Shown here one piece after another: positions 1 through 11,804 of a stretch of 64,000 nt of DNA. The notes under the pieces were generated by a model. It did not search any database and had not been told where the DNA came from. It saw only the letters and a list, made by a program, of their open reading frames with translations. Position 1 is the stretch's first letter. Every line of letters starts with the position of its first letter. Source of the DNA: Hordeum vulgare subsp. vulgare (taxonomy: Eukaryota > Streptophyta > Magnoliopsida > Poales > Poaceae); assembly GCF_904849725.1 (NCBI RefSeq), contig NC_058523.1:170916689-170980688 (forward strand), in the 5' to 3' direction. Position numbers and translations under genes: made by a program.

Positions 1-1076
1 CATGTGGTTTTGGTAATTGATGACAATCCCTATGGACTAATGGTTGCCTTAAGTTATATTCAAAGGACTTGTCCATAGGCACTTCTTGAAATCCATCTGT
101 TGGTGTCAAGGAGTTTATATGATGACCAAGGTGGTATTCAAGGTATTATCCAAAGATTGGTCATAAATACACAAGGTTGATCAAGACTAAGCAAAGAGTA
201 AATCAAGATGATCAACACAAAAAGTGTACAAGATGTACCGAGAGGGATCAAGTGATCCCATGGTATGATAAGCATTGTCCATAACGCTTTTGTGTACTAA
301 TCCATGGTCCTTGGGAGAGCTCTATGTGGGGTTAGGTGTGTCTCCATGGGTTCGCGTCAAGAGGAAGATCTCATTCAACCTATGAAGGATGACATCAAGT
401 GGTGATCGTCATCAAGATTTATGTGTGCAAGTCAAGTGGAGCATCATGCAGATATCATGCTTGAAGCTTGCCGTCCATTTTGGTGGCAATGGACTTGTGA
501 AGATGTGCTGAAGAGTGGCTCACCCATAGTGAGTATGGGGGAGCAATCAACTAGTCTTCATCAAACCAAGGCAATCAAGAAAGGTGGTCCATCTTGAGGA
601 ATCCAAGATCATCATCATCTAGCTCAAGAGGACTAGGTGCAAGGTATAGGTTTGCCCTTGATAGGTTTTCTATTTTAGGATAGATTGTCGTACTGTCAAG
701 GGGGGCTCTCAAGTGAGTAGCTTGATCGTATCATTCGTTGAGAGCTCAAACCATTTGCATCCTTGCATCATATTTCTTGGTTCTTATTTGGTGTTTCTCT
801 TTCTGAGTTTTAGAGCTTATGGTCATCTTCATGACAAGCTCGACTTCATCGAAAATGGAGTCCATATGCATCTTCTATGATGTTTTCGATGTTGGAAGCT
901 TTTGTCGGTTCTTCATTCATAGAGGTCTCACTTCTCTATATCATTGGAATTTTCTAACTGCATGTTATTAATCTTTTATGTCGCTGTTGGATAGCTCTTG
1001 TCGTTGTGAATTCAACAAGCTTGAGTTTGCTCGATTCGGAGTTCGTATGCGAAAGTTAGAGTAGTTTGAGTATCCA

Positions 1077-1367
1077 GCGGTAGTACCGCTCCTAGAGCGG
1101 TAGTACCGCTCATGGAGTTGTAGTATCGCCCCCGGAGTGGTAGTAAAAATTTTACTACCTCCCCCGAGCGGTAGTAAGGCTTCTGGAGTGGCAGTACCGC
1201 TCTAGGAACGGTAGTAATTTTTTACTACCGCTCCCTAGCGGTAGTACCGCTCTAGGAGCGGTAGTACCACTCCGCCGGACCTTATTTGCGCATCCTTTCT
1301 GGCCACAGCATGGTTGGTAAACCTACCAAGCGGTAGTACCGCTCCCATGAGCGGTAGTACCGCTCTG
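1077..1367. repeat. Array of GCGGTA-G-TACCGC palindromes in the A LTR
   Basis: Many copies of a short inverted repeat, GCGGTA and TACCGC around a one-base centre, are spaced by CTCC- or CTAG-like linkers. Some are joined as larger mirror units through TTTTTACTACC. The array lies just upstream of the TATA box, so it is in U3. Several units are mutated. The matching array in the 3' LTR has one more unit of about 50 bp. Confidence 0.85.
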
Positions 1368-1405
1368 TGTGGGATGTGGAGCATAACGATTGGATTTGCC
1401 CCACC

Positions 1406-1413
1406 TATAAAAG
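1406..1413 (+). promoter_or_regulatory. TATA box of the A 5' LTR
   Basis: TATAAAAG occurs in the context CCACC-TATAAAAG-GGGG about 40 bp after the palindrome array. The same motif occurs at the same place in the 3' LTR (27937-27944). This is a good candidate for the LTR transcription start region. Confidence 0.65.
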
Positions 1414-2309
1414 GGGGTCTTCTTCCCCATTGAACCTTATCTCTTTAGCTCGTGTTCTTCCCCCATTGTTGACATTCTTCGAGCTTGCTAACTCTCAGTC
1501 CCTCCAATGATTCTTGCTAGTTCTTGAGGGAAAAGAGAGGGGGAATCCAGATCCACATTTCCACGAATCACTTTCTCCTCTAAGTGAGGGGAACCCCTTG
1601 GGTCTAGATCTTGGAGTTCTTCGTGTTCTTCTTCGTTCTTCCTCTCATTTTCCTCCCTAGCATTTGTTGCTTTGGTGGGATTTGGGAGAGAAGGACTTGG
1701 GCACTCCGTGTGCCCTTGCCATTGCATTTGGTGCATCAGTTTGAGTTCTCCATGGTGATACGTGGATGTGAGAAGCTTATTACCTTTGGGTACTTGGTAC
1801 CCCTAGAAGCTTGTTGGTGCCTTGGAGCTCAATCATTGTGGTGTAAAGCTCCGTGCAAGCGTCGGGGTCTCCAATTAAGCTGTGGAGTTTGCACCGAGCA
1901 TTTGTGGTCACCTCGAAGCCATATGCCATTGTGGTGAAGCTTCATGGTGTTGTTGGGAGCCTCCAATTAAGTTGTGGAGATTGCCCCAACCTTGTTTGTA
2001 TGGGTTCGATGACCGCCCTCAAGGATCCCTTAGTGGAATCACGACATCTTGCATTGTGCGAGGGGTTGAGGAGATTACGGTGGCCTTAGTGGCATCTTGG
2101 GGAGCATTGTGGCTCCTCACCGATCCAACGGAGATTAGCATCCACAAGGGTGTGAACTTCGGGATACATCATCGTCTCCGCGTGCCTCGGTTATCTCTTA
2201 CCCAAACCCTTTACTTAAGCACTTTACTTTGTGATAGCCACATTGTTTTTTGTCATATATCTTGGTATCACTTAGTTGTTTATATTCCTTAGCATAAATT
2301 GTTGGTGCA

Positions 2310-3749
2310 TGATACGTCTCCATCGTATCTACTTTTCCGAACTCTTTTGCCCTTGTTCTGGACTCTAATTTGCATGATTTGAATGGAACTAACCCGGACT
2401 AACGCTGTTTTCAGCAGAATTGCCATGGTGTTGTTTTTGCGCAAAAATAAAAGTTCTCGGAATGAACTGAAAATTTACGGAGAATTTTTGTGGAATATAT
2501 AAAAAATACTGGCACAAGAATCAACGGAGGAAGTGGAGCTGTGATCCCACAAGCCCACCAAGCACGGGCCCTCCTTGCCGCGCCTCGCAGGCTTGTGGGG
2601 CCCACAAAGCTCCACCGCCTCCAAATCCAGCTCTATTTAGCCTCTTTCGTCCGAAAAAATCAAGGAGAAGAGTTCATCGCGTTTTACGATACGGAGGCGC
2701 CGCCACCTCCTGTTCTTCCTCTGGAGGGCAGATCTGGAGTCCGTTCTCGGCTCCGGAGAGGGGAGATCGTCGCCATCGTCATCACCAACCTTCCTTCATC
2801 GCCAATTCCATGATGCTCTTCACCGTTCGTGAGTAATCTCATCGTAGGCTTGCTGGACGGTGATGGGTTGGATGAGATCTATCATGTAACCGAGTTAGTT
2901 TTGACGGGGATTGATCCCTAGTATCCACTATGTTCTGAGATTGATGTTGCTACTACTTTGCCATGCTTAATGCTTGTCACTAGGGCCCGAGTGCCATGAT
3001 TTCAGATCTGAACCTACTATGTTGTCGCCAATATATGTGTGTTCTTGATCCTATCTTGCAAGTTGTCGTCACCTACTATGTGTTATGACCCGGCAACCCC
3101 GGAGTGAAAATAGCCGGAACCACTCCCGGAGATGACCATAGTATGAGGAGTTCATGTATTCACCAAGTGTTAATGCGTTGGTCCGGTTCTTTATTAAAAG
3201 GAGAACCTTAATATCCCGTAGTTTCCATTAGGACCCCGCTGCCACGGGAGGGATGGACAATAGATATCATGCAAATTCTTTTCCCTAAGCACGTATGACT
3301 ACATACGGAATACATGCCTACATTAGATTGACGAACTGGAGCTAGTTACTTATCTCTCCGTGTTATAACTGTTACATGATGAATAGCATCCGGCATAATC
3401 ATCCATCACCGGTCCAATGCCTACGAATCTTTTCCTACTGGTCCTTGCTACGTTACTTTGCCGCTAATGTTGTCACTGCTCCTACTGTTACTCTGTTGCT
3501 ACTGCTGTTACTTTGCTGCTACTGTGTCAGTTTGCTGCTACTGCTTACTGTTGCTACTGCTACTATCATACTACTTTGCTACTGATACTTTGCTGGAGAT
3601 ACTAAATCTTTCAGGTGTGGTTGAATTGACAACTCAACTGCTAATACTTGAGAATATTGTTTGGCTTCCCCTTGAGTCGAATCAATAAATTTGGGTTGAA
3701 TACTCTACCCTCGAAAACTGTTGCGATCCCCTATACTTGTGGGTTATCA
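2310..3749 (+). repeat. 5' LTR of E2
   Basis: The LTR starts TGATACGTCTCC and ends GGGTTATCA just before the primer site. It matches 10375-11804 and the solo LTR at 38190-39612. It contains a TATATAAA-like motif at 2496-2503, a TGGGGCCCAC GC-rich block near 2600, and a tract rich in ACTGCT/GTTACT triplets near its 3' end. Confidence 0.9.
3456..3596. repeat. Degenerate CTG/CTA triplet tract in the E2 LTR
   Basis: An imperfect run of TGCTACTG, TTACTTTG and GCTACTGC units. Equivalent tracts are at about 11490-11650 and 39320-39460. Their lengths differ among the three LTRs, which suggests replication slippage. Frames through it give leucine- and cysteine-rich peptides with no meaning. Confidence 0.7.
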
Positions 3750-3760
3750 AGACCTTTTTC

Positions 3761-3778
3761 TGGCGCCATTGCCGAGGG
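3761..3778 (+). other. Primer binding site of E2
   Basis: TGGCGCCATTGCCGAGGG lies 11 bases after the LTR end. It is close to the TGGCGCCGTTGCCGGGGA site typical of Triticeae Gypsy elements. It marks E2 as Gypsy-type rather than tRNA-Met-primed. Confidence 0.8.
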
Positions 3779-3828
3779 AGCACAACTATATTCTCTGAGT
3801 CACTCGGGATTTACGTCTGCTGGTCACT

Positions 3829-5391
3829 ATGAGGAATCTGATAGATCCAAGAACTAAAGTCTTGCCCTCAACTACGAGGACACGTAAGGAAGTGCCATCT
3901 TGTTGTGCACTTGATTCAACTTCAGTTATGAGTAAGTTTGCTACACCACCTCCTGCTAGAAATCTTGATATGTCGCATGTGCTTGATGATGCTACTTATG
4001 CTTCCCATGATGCTTTTGATGATGCTATGATTGATACTGCTTTGCCACTAGGTTCCCTTGATGCACAAATTGCTAGAGTTGCTGCTAGATGTGATGATAC
4101 TTCTGAAACTGCTGATACTTTTGAAGTATAACCTGCTATTTTGCCTGCTAGAACTAGCTCTCCTAGACATGAATTGCCTGATATGCCTGAGTGTTATGTT
4201 ATGGAGGGAGATATAGCTGAGGACTTTCTTGCTTGTAAGGATAGCTATGATGTTGAGAAATTACTGCTTAAGTGGAAAGAAAAATCTCTAAACGCTAGGA
4301 TGAAATATGACCCAAAGTTTGCTACTTCACCTATCTTTGTGACCGATAAGGATTATGAATTCTCTGTCGATCCTGAGTTAATCACTCTAGTCGGATCTGA
4401 TCCTTTTCACGGTTATGAGTCTGAAACGGTTGTAGCCCATCTTACCAAACTTCACGATATAGCCACCCTATTCACGAGTGAGGAAAAGATCCTCCACTAC
4501 TATATCCTCAAGCTGTTTCCTTTCTCGCTAAAGGATGATGCTAAGACTTGGTTCACTTCTCTTGCTCCTGGTTGTGTGCGTAGCCCCCAGGATATGATCT
4601 ACTACTTCTCTGAGAAATATTTTCCTACCCATAAGAAGCAAGCTGCCTTGCAGGAAATATACAACTGTGCGCAAGTTGAAGAAGAGAGTCTCCCACAAGC
4701 TTGGGGGAGGCTCGTCCAGCTACTGAATGCCTTGCCTGATCACCCTCTTGTGAAGAATGAAATACTTGATATCTTCTATAATGGACTTACCGATGCTTCT
4801 AGAGACCACCTAGATAGTTGTGCTGATTGTGTTTTTAGGGAACGAACCGTAGAAAAAGCTGAGATACTATTGAATAATATATTGTGCAATGAGAATGCTT
4901 GGACTATTCCCGAACCACCTCCTAAGCCAACTCCGAAGAAAAGAGGTATTCTATTCCTCGGTCCTGAAGATATGCAAGAAACTAAGAAAGCTATGAAAGA
5001 GGAAGGCATTAAATCTGAAGATGTCAAAAATCTACCACCTATAGAAGAGATCCATGGTCTTGATAACCCGAAACAGGTAGTAGAAGTAAATTCTCTGCGT
5101 AGGTTTGATGAGAGTGATATTCCTTTTGATAAACCTGCTAGCTTATGCCTGGATGAATTTGATAACTTTGTTGCCAAACAACAGAGTTTCAATGATTATG
5201 TTAGCACACAATTGGAACAGAATGCTCGTATGCTTAGTCATTTAACTGCTTGTGTGGACAGAAATGTCAATGATCTTAACCTCCTGAGTAAACATGCCTC
5301 TATGGTTAGTACTCAGGTAGAACAAGTACTTAAAGCTCAGAATGACTTGCTCAATGAGTTGAATGACAATTATGTCAAAGTCGTCACTTGA
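3829..5391 (+). pseudogene. gag: E2 gag (capsid) region, broken by two stops
   Basis: Gag would form the virus-like particle that packages element RNA. The ATG at 3829 opens a frame of about 520 codons up to a TGA at 5389-5391, with an in-frame TAA at 4129-4131. The middle part (about 4270-4870) carries the retrotransposon gag pattern: DDAKTWFTSL, then a segment on ships' length of SEKYFPTHKK, then ESLPQAWGRL and an FYNGL motif. No zinc knuckle is visible. The C-terminal third is rich in charged residues with coiled-coil character. The next frame (5401-6552) is in the same phase, so gag and protease were probably one polyprotein. Confidence 0.85.
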
Positions 5392-5400
5392 GGCAGTAGA

Positions 5401-6552
5401 ATGACTCATAAACATTTGTATCCTGAGGGTCATCCTAAGAGAACTGAACGAGATTCTCAGGGAGTTAGCACTGATGCACCTAGTCATCCTAGAAAGAAGA
5501 AGAAAGATGATAGGAACCTGCACACTAGCAACCCAGATGCTGATACACCTGAGAGTCCAAACGATGTCTCTGCTTCTGATGCTGAAACACAATCTGGTGA
5601 TGAACATGAGCCTAATGATAATATCAATAGCGATGTTCATGAAGATGCTCAACCTAGCAATGATAAGGATGTGGAGATTGAACTTGTTGATCTTGATAAC
5701 CCACAGCCTAAGAATAGAAGATACGATAAGAATGACTTTGCCGCTAGGAAGCATGGTAAAGAAAGGGAACCATGGGTTCAGAAACCCATGCCCTTTCCTC
5801 CTAAACCATCCAAGAAAAAGGATGATGAGGATTTTGAGCGATTCGTTGAAATGATTAGACCTGTCTTTCTGCAAATGCGTTTGACAGATATGCTCAAAAT
5901 GTCTCCGTATGCTAAGTACATGAAGGATATTGTGACTAATAAGAGGAGGATACCTGAGGTTGAGATTTCCACCATGCTCGCTAACTATACCTTCAAGGGT
6001 GGAACTCCTAAGAAACTAGGTGACCCCGGAGTGCCCACTATACCTTGCTCCATTAAAGGCAACTACGTTAGAACTGCTTTATGCGACCTTGGAGTCGGTG
6101 TTAGTGTTATGCCTCTTTCTCTTTATCGTAGACTTGAACTGGATAGGTTGACACCCACTGAAATATTTCTGCAAATGGCCGACAAATCAACTGCTTTCCC
6201 TATCGGCATTTGCGAGGATGTGCTTGTTGTGGTTGCTAATGTCACTATCTTAACAGACTTTGTTGTTCTGGATATTCTTGAGGACGATGCCATGGCGGTC
6301 ATCCTTGGAAGACCCTTTTTAAACACTGCAGGGGCTATTATAGATTGCAACAAAGGCAATGTCACTTTCCATGTCAATGGTAATGAGCATACGGTGCACT
6401 TTCTGATGAAACAATATCGAGTACATTGCATCAATGCTATCGGAAAGACTTCATCGATTCTTATTGGGAGCTTTGAATGCCCGATACCTCCTCTCAAGAT
6501 GAAGTATGATTTGCTTGTTGGGGATATCCACATCCCCATTGAGGTAACCTAG
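5401..6552 (+). pseudogene. E2 protease region (retropepsin-like), C-terminal end of a gag-pro polyprotein
   Basis: The frame is in phase with gag after its TGA. Residues 1 to about 150 are hydrophilic, with lysine- and aspartate-rich stretches. From about residue 200 comes a retropepsin-like domain: the active-site segment ALCDLGVGVSVMPLSLY, with DLG in place of DTG, then VILGRPFLNTAGAIIDC, which matches the second half of the fold. The protein ends at a TAG with no reverse transcriptase following. The start at 5401 is only the first ATG after the broken codon, not a proposed native start. DLG is common in plant Athila-type proteases, so cleavage activity is possible in an intact relative. 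Confidence 0.85.
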
Positions 6553-6776
6553 TGACTATTCGAAAATTCTCCGTTCTCTTTTGCGATTCAAAAAAGTTTG
6601 TCAAGGAGACTTGATCAACCTCATCGACGGATTTCTTTCGATGACCATGAGATGGATGAATCGAGGAGCCACAAATATCTGTTCCAAGCTTTCACCTTCG
6701 GTTGATTAGAAGAAAAATGATAGATTTAGTTTAGTTTTCCCTGTTTTCTGTTTTAGCGTCCCATAGAAAAGTACCC

Positions 6777-6941
6777 CGAAAATAAAAGTTCTCGAACGTC
6801 CTGAAAATCAAGTATGATTTTTTCTGGATTTTTTGAAAAATACTGAGATGAAGAGCTAGTCTGGGGGCTGCACCAGTGGGCCACAAGCCCTGGAGGCGCG
6901 GGCACCCCCCTGGCCGTGCCTACGAGGCTTGTGGGGCCCAC
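6777..6941 (+). promoter_or_regulatory. LTR-like segment inside E2, upstream of the second ORF
   Basis: This stretch aligns with LTR positions of about 2441-2604. Both contain AAAATAAAAGTTCTCG, then CCTGAAAAT, an AAAAATACTG block, a CACAAGCCC block, CTGGCCG-GCCT and GGCTTGTGGGGCCCAC, in the same order and spacing. The LTR's TATATAAA is not kept here. It could be an internal promoter for the second ORF or a leftover of an older LTR. The homology is clear by eye; the function is inferred. Confidence 0.6.
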
Positions 6942-7100
6942 GTGCACCCCCTCCACTCATTCTAGCTCCCATCTACTTCTCCTACCCCCAAAAAAATCGT
7001 TTCGCAGCTCAAACCCATGTTCTTGCTCTTCTTGCCGGGTTTTTCGATCCCCTTGCTCAAAGCACCATTCTCCAAATTGTTTTGGGGAAATTACTCCTTG

Positions 7101-7331
7101 GTAAGTGACTCCTCCATTGGTCCAATTAGTTTTTGCTCTAGTGCCTTATACTTCGTGTATTTTTGCTGCCTTGGTGACCATGTTCTTGAGCTTTGCATGC
7201 TAATTTTAGCTGGTCCCAAGTAGTTTTGATGCGTAATATGGCCTCTAGGCACTTGTTGGAGTAGTTGCTACGAGTTTCGTTGGTCCTTATTCACTTTCCC
7301 TTAGAGTCACTAAAATTTCAGAAATTTTCAG
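7101..7331 (+). other. Possible leader intron before the E2 second ORF
   Basis: A strong donor, CTTG|GTAAGTGA, is followed 231 bases later by the acceptor ATTTTCAG|AGATAG, which lies 18 bases before the ATG at 7350. The stretch is T-rich, as plant introns are. It fits a spliced 5' leader for a separate transcript. This is inferred from splice consensus only. Confidence 0.4.
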
Positions 7332-7349
7332 AGATAGAAAAGGGAAAAG

Positions 7350-8386
7350 ATGAGGAGGTTCTTAAGAGGCTTTTCAAGCCGTGACCCCAAGGATGATGGA
7401 AGTGAGAAGAAGAAACCAAGTATCCGGTCCCTCGAGTTGCAGAAGTTCGAGCGTGCGAGTGGCCAAGCGATGTGTTCTTACGCGCCGCCGGACTTTATGA
7501 GGACTTTTATTACTTGGTGGAGAACGCAGGCCTTACCGCCTTCATTGAAGATAAGTGTCCGCAATACCTCCTCCTCACTAACATCTTCGTACAAAGCTTT
7601 AACTTCTATCTGAGGAAGAATCCTCCTATGGTTGAGTTCAAACTTTATGATATCCCCCAGTGCATGTCACTCCAGTATTTTTGCAATGTTTGCAAATTAC
7701 CTTACGTTGGGGATATTCATGAACCTCGTCCACGGGACTTGGAAGCTTTCATCGATACTATTGTTGTAGGAGAGGAGAGAGGAGTGTCTTCCACTAGAGC
7801 TGCTAGCATACATTTTCCCGTGCTTCGGTACTTCTCATTATTTGTTGGAAAATGTTTGATTAGCCGTGGGAAAGTTGGGTCCCTTAGTTCCCCGGATCTT
7901 GCGGTCTTGCGCGAAGCCCTTTATAATGATAAAACTTATAGCTTGGGCGCTATAGTAGCTCAACGGTTGAACACGAACCGTTCTAAAGGCGTTGTCTATG
8001 GAGGTATCTATGCTACTCGTCTTGCTAGAGATTTTGAGATACCCATTAGACTGGACGAGGAAGAAGAGATTCTTCTTCCCGAGAGATATCTAGATTATGA
8101 TAGCATGGTTCGCCATGACTATCTTGATAGAGATATAAATAGAAGGATGATTTATAACCTGGTATTTAGTCAGGGTACTCGTGACACTATTACTTTGCCT
8201 GCTCCTTCTTTGTTCAATCTTCATGCAGGCAGGTACATTATTATGCCCTCGGACATCTATGCATATGGGGGCATAGCCCAACCACAGGTGCCCGCGCCCG
8301 AGCCAACAGTCGAGTACCAAACGCTAGATTATCAATGGGAGCCACAGGAGCTCACACAGCAGTGGCATCCTCAGTCCACTCCGTAG
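7350..8386 (+). pseudogene. E2 second ORF, Athila ORF-1-like protein, one frameshift
   Basis: The ATG at 7350 opens a basic N-terminus (RGFSSRDPKDD, then SEKKKPS). The frame shifts near 7470, after which about 300 residues are open to a TAG at 8386. The protein has an all-helical look, with segments such as LLTNIFVQSFNFYLRKNPP, the cysteine pair FCNVCKLPY, SIHFPVLRYFSLFVGKCL and YSLGAIVAQRLN, and a proline/glutamine-rich tail. It resembles the Athila ORF-1 family and lies where some Athila relatives carry an extra ORF. I know of no biochemical role. Similar patterning in the E6 second ORF suggests one protein family. A polymerase is excluded by length and motifs. Confidence 0.7.
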
Positions 8387-8427
8387 TACCCCGGAGCTGG
8401 TTATTTCCCTCCTTGGGAGTAGAACAA

Positions 8428-8457
8428 CTTAGGCCAAAAGCCTAAGCTTGGGGGAGT
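8428..8457 (+). other. Hairpin overlapping an internal polypurine tract in E2
   Basis: CTTAGGC-CAAAA-GCCTAAG is a perfect 7-bp stem (8428-8446). The right arm runs into TAAGCTTGGGGGAGT (8443-8457), which is identical over 15 bases to the main polypurine tract at 10360-10374. It starts about 57 bases after the second ORF stops. Confidence 0.75.
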
Positions 8458-10359
8458 ACGTGTTTCTCACCGACTTTATATTCTCTTATGCTTTCACTTT
8501 GTTAGTCGGTGTTCACACTTTGCCACTGTACCATCCATGCTAGTTTATTTCTTTTTCTCGTTTTCTTTTCGTGTGTCTGACCAGTTTGAGAAAACCCAAA
8601 AAGATTTTATTTTCTTCTTTTGCTTGTTGGGAGCTTTCCCGTGTAAATAGTCTTCTTTTTCTTTGGGTCAAGGTAGAAGACCATGGTTACAATGTTTAGT
8701 GGTTCTCGCATGCATATATGTTTATCTGTTAAAGAGCCATATTACTTTGTCTTCTACTTTGTGTTTGCTTGCAGATTCCAGCTTAGTCCAATGCACGAGC
8801 ACGCTTATTATTGTTCACATCGTTCGGTCGTGCAAGTGATAGGCAATAATGACGATATATGATGAAGTGACTGAACCTGGAAAAGCTGGTATGAACTCGA
8901 TCTATTTTGTTTTTGTAAATATGACTAGCTCATCGTTCCTGATTCAGGTTTGTTGTGAGAGAAACATGTTTGCAATAACAACTTACAGATCATAGTTTCT
9001 GATGCCATGCTTAATTAGCTAGGAGCTTATAATGGTTTGTCTTGGATGCCAACCTGAATTTTGAGATGACTATGATGTAGTATGATAGGATGGTATCCTC
9101 CTTTGAATGATTCAAGTGGCTTGAGCTGGAGCATGTTCATGCATGTAGTTGAAACAAAATCAACATAGCCTCTATGATATTCATGTTCATGGTGATTTAT
9201 GTCCTACTCATGCTTGCACTTAATGTTGGTTAATCTCAATGCATTTTGATGACTATTGTCGCTCTCTAGTTGGTCGCTTCCCAGTCTTTTGCTAGCCTTC
9301 ACTTGTACTAAGCGGGATTACTGCTTGTGCATCCGCTTCCATAAACCCAAAGTTGTTCCATATGAGTCCACCATACCTACCTATATGTGGTATCTACCTG
9401 CCGTTCCAAGTAAATTTGCATGTGCCATTCTCTAAACCTTCAAGAAATAATCTGTTTTGCTTGCCCGAACTGCTCATGTGGTGACAGGGGGCTATCAGTA
9501 TCTTCCATGCTAGGCGTGTTATCCTCGATATGTGTTTATTCACTATCACTCACGAGAAAGGGGCCGGTAATTGGAATTCCCAATTCCATTCTCAAATCGA
9601 AAAGATAATTGCAAACAAAACTCCCCCTGAATTGATGTTGGTATGGACGGCACCCGAGTATTCGGCTAGTCGTGGAGTGTGATTTATCGGTGGTGGGGGA
9701 GTCAAAACTTTACTTTTTCTGTGTGGGAACCGCCTATAGCATGTGTAGCGTGGAAGATGGTGAGAACTCTTTGTCATTGCGTTGACAATGAAAGCATGCC
9801 ACCCAAAATTATTATCTCTGTTTTCAAAGCTTGAGCTCTGGCACCTCTGCAAATCAATGCTTCCCTCTACGAAGGGCCTGTCTATTTATGTTCCTGTTGA
9901 GTCATCCTCCTCTAATAAAAGCACCAATTAGAGAGCACCTCTGTCATTTTTATGCTTTGCTTTTAACTATGATTGAGTATGACTGTGACTGGATCTTCTT
10001 TGCCATGAATTACAATGTTCAGTCAGCCCTTGGTCTTTGAAGGTGCTCTGCATTTATGTTTTGCGGTCTCAGAAAGAGCTAGCGAGATACCATCTGTTCG
10101 TACTGCTTCATGATTGTTTTGATAGAAGTGTTGACATTTGAGACTTATTATTATTTGCTCGCTAGTTGATTATGCCCTTGATATGAGTCTACCGTGAGAC
10201 CAAGATGTCATTTGCTTATGTGATTTGCTTGTGATCTTACTGAAATTATGGATATGAGTTAGACATAGTTGCAACAACAAGATCAAATAGAGTTCGTAAA
10301 AGTTTTTCTTTTGTCTCTTTTAGTTTGTCAACTGAATTGCTTCAGGACAAGCAAGGCTT

Positions 10360-10374
10360 TAAGCTTGGGGGAGT
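10360..10374 (+). other. Main polypurine tract of E2
   Basis: TAAGCTTGGGGGAGT ends directly at the 3' LTR start. It would prime plus-strand DNA synthesis. An exact second copy is at 8443-8457. Confidence 0.8.
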
Positions 10375-11804
10375 TGATACGTCTCCGTCGTTTCTACTTT
10401 TCCGAACTCTTTTGCCCTTGTTTTGGGCTCTAATTTGCATGATCTGAATGGAACTAACCCGGACTAACGCTCTTTTGAGCAGAATTGCCATGGTGTTATT
10501 TTTGCGCAGAAATAGAAATTCTCGGAATGACCTGAAAATTTACGAAGAATTTTCGTGGAATATATAAAAAATACCGGCGCAAGAATCAACGGAGGAAGTG
10601 GAGCTGTGAGCCCACAAGCCCACCAGGCGCGATCCCCCTGGCCGCGCCTGGCAGGCTTGTGGGGCCCACAAAACTCCACCACCTCCAAGTCCAGCCTCTT
10701 TCGTCCGAAAAAAATCAAGGAGAAGAGTTCATCGCGTTTTACAATACGGACGCGCCGCCACCTCCTGTTCTTCCTCAGAAGGGCAGATCTGGAGTCCGTT
10801 CTCGGCTCCGGAGAGGGGAGATCGTCACCATCGTCATCACCAACCTTCCTTCATCGCCAATTCCATGATGCTCTTCACCGTTCGTGAGTAATCTCATCGT
10901 AGGCTTGCCGGACGATGATGGGCTCGATGAGATCTATCATGTAATCGAGTTAGTTTTGATGGGGATTGATCCCTAGTATCCACTATGTTCTGAGATTGAT
11001 GTTGCTACTACTTTGCCATGCTTAATGCTTGTCGCTAGGGCCCGAGTGCCATGATTTCAGATCTGAACTTATTACGTTGTCGCCAATATATGTGTGTTCT
11101 TGATCCTATCTTGCAAGTTGTAGTGACCTACTATGTGTTATGACCCGGCAACCCCGGAGTGACAATAGCGGAACCACTCCCGAAGATGACCATAGTATGA
11201 GGAGTTCATGTATTCACCAAGTGCTAATGCGTTGGTCCGGTTCTTTATTAAAAGGAGAACCTTAATATCCCGTAGTTTCCATTAGGACCCCTCTGCCACG
11301 CGAGGGATGGACAATAGATGGCATGCAAGTTCTTTTCCCTAAGGACATATGACTACATACGGAATACATGCCTACATTAGATTGACGAACTGGAGCTCGT
11401 TACTTATCTCTCTGTGTTATAACTGTTACATGATGAATAGCATCCGGCATAATCATCCATCACCGATCCAATGCCTATGAGTCTTTTTCTACTGGTCCTT
11501 GCTACGTTACTTTGCCGTTACTGTTGTCACTGCTGCTACTGTTACTCTGTTGCTACTACTGTTAATTTGCTGCTACTGCTGTCACTTTGCTGCTACTGGT
11601 TACTGTTGCTACTGCTGCTATCATACTACTTTGCTACTAATACTTTGCTGCAGATACTAAATCTTTCAGGTGTGGTTGAATTGACAACTCAACTGCTAAT
11701 ACTTGAGAATATTCTTTGGTTTCCCCTTGAGTCGAATCAATAAATTTGGGTTGAATACTCTACCCTCGCAAACTTTTGCGATCCCCTATACTTGTGGGTT
11801 ATCA
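10375..11804 (+). repeat. 3' LTR of E2
   Basis: It matches 2310-3749 throughout, with small indels (for example the CTCTATTTAG segment near 2631 is missing here) and scattered substitutions. It ends GGGTTATCA. Three bases later the target copy GTGCA resumes element A. Confidence 0.9.

Larger units (their letters stand above)
1..2309 (+). repeat. 5' LTR of element A, first part
   Basis: This stretch matches 26480-28035 nearly base for base, including the sequence running into the palindrome array and the TATA box. That second copy is the 3' LTR of the same element. Alignment to it suggests that only about 20 bases of this LTR lie left of the window. The LTR is interrupted at 2310 by E2 and resumes at 11805-11954, giving roughly 2.5 kb in all. 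Open frames between 1611 and 2292 are LTR sequence, not genes. The assignment to an LTR is firm; the lineage (SIRE/Maximus-like Copia) is inferred from the polypurine tract and primer site. Confidence 0.85.
8387..10374 (+). other. E2 3' non-coding region
   Basis: Two kilobases without a credible gene. Near the start is a hairpin with an extra purine tract (8428-8457). From about 9286 to 9900 is a block shared with E5 (42596-43260) and partly with E4. It includes GCTAGCCTTCACTTGTACTA, ACCTACCTATATG, GTTGGTATGGACGG, GGGAACCGCCTAT and GAGCTC-GCACCTCT motifs. The region ends in the main polypurine tract at 10360-10374. Confidence 0.75.
2310..11804 (+). mobile_element. E2: Gypsy (Athila-like) element with gag-protease and a second ORF, no RT or integrase
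   Basis: The order is 5' LTR, primer site, gag, protease, LTR-like spacer, second ORF, long 3' non-coding region, polypurine tract, 3' LTR. It sits inside the 5' LTR of element A. The target duplication GTGCA is at 2305-2309 and 11808-11812, so three bases (AGA) lie between the expected CA end and the right-hand copy. Between the protease stop at 6552 and the second ORF at 7350 there is no reverse transcriptase or integrase in any frame. The element is therefore non-autonomous by structure, not through one visible internal break. The LTRs differ by small indels and scattered substitutions. Confidence 0.9.

Noticed and set aside
1077..1367. CRISPR-like regular short repeats
   Set aside because: The units are palindromes with similar, not unique, spacers and occur in both LTRs of a plant retrotransposon. 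It is not a CRISPR array.
1611..2292. Overlapping open frames up to 136 codons
   Set aside because: They lie wholly inside the element A LTR, show no domain, and overlap in several frames.
5242..5874. 210-codon antisense frame
   Set aside because: It is the reverse-strand shadow of the E2 gag-protease region, which has clear domain content on the plus strand.
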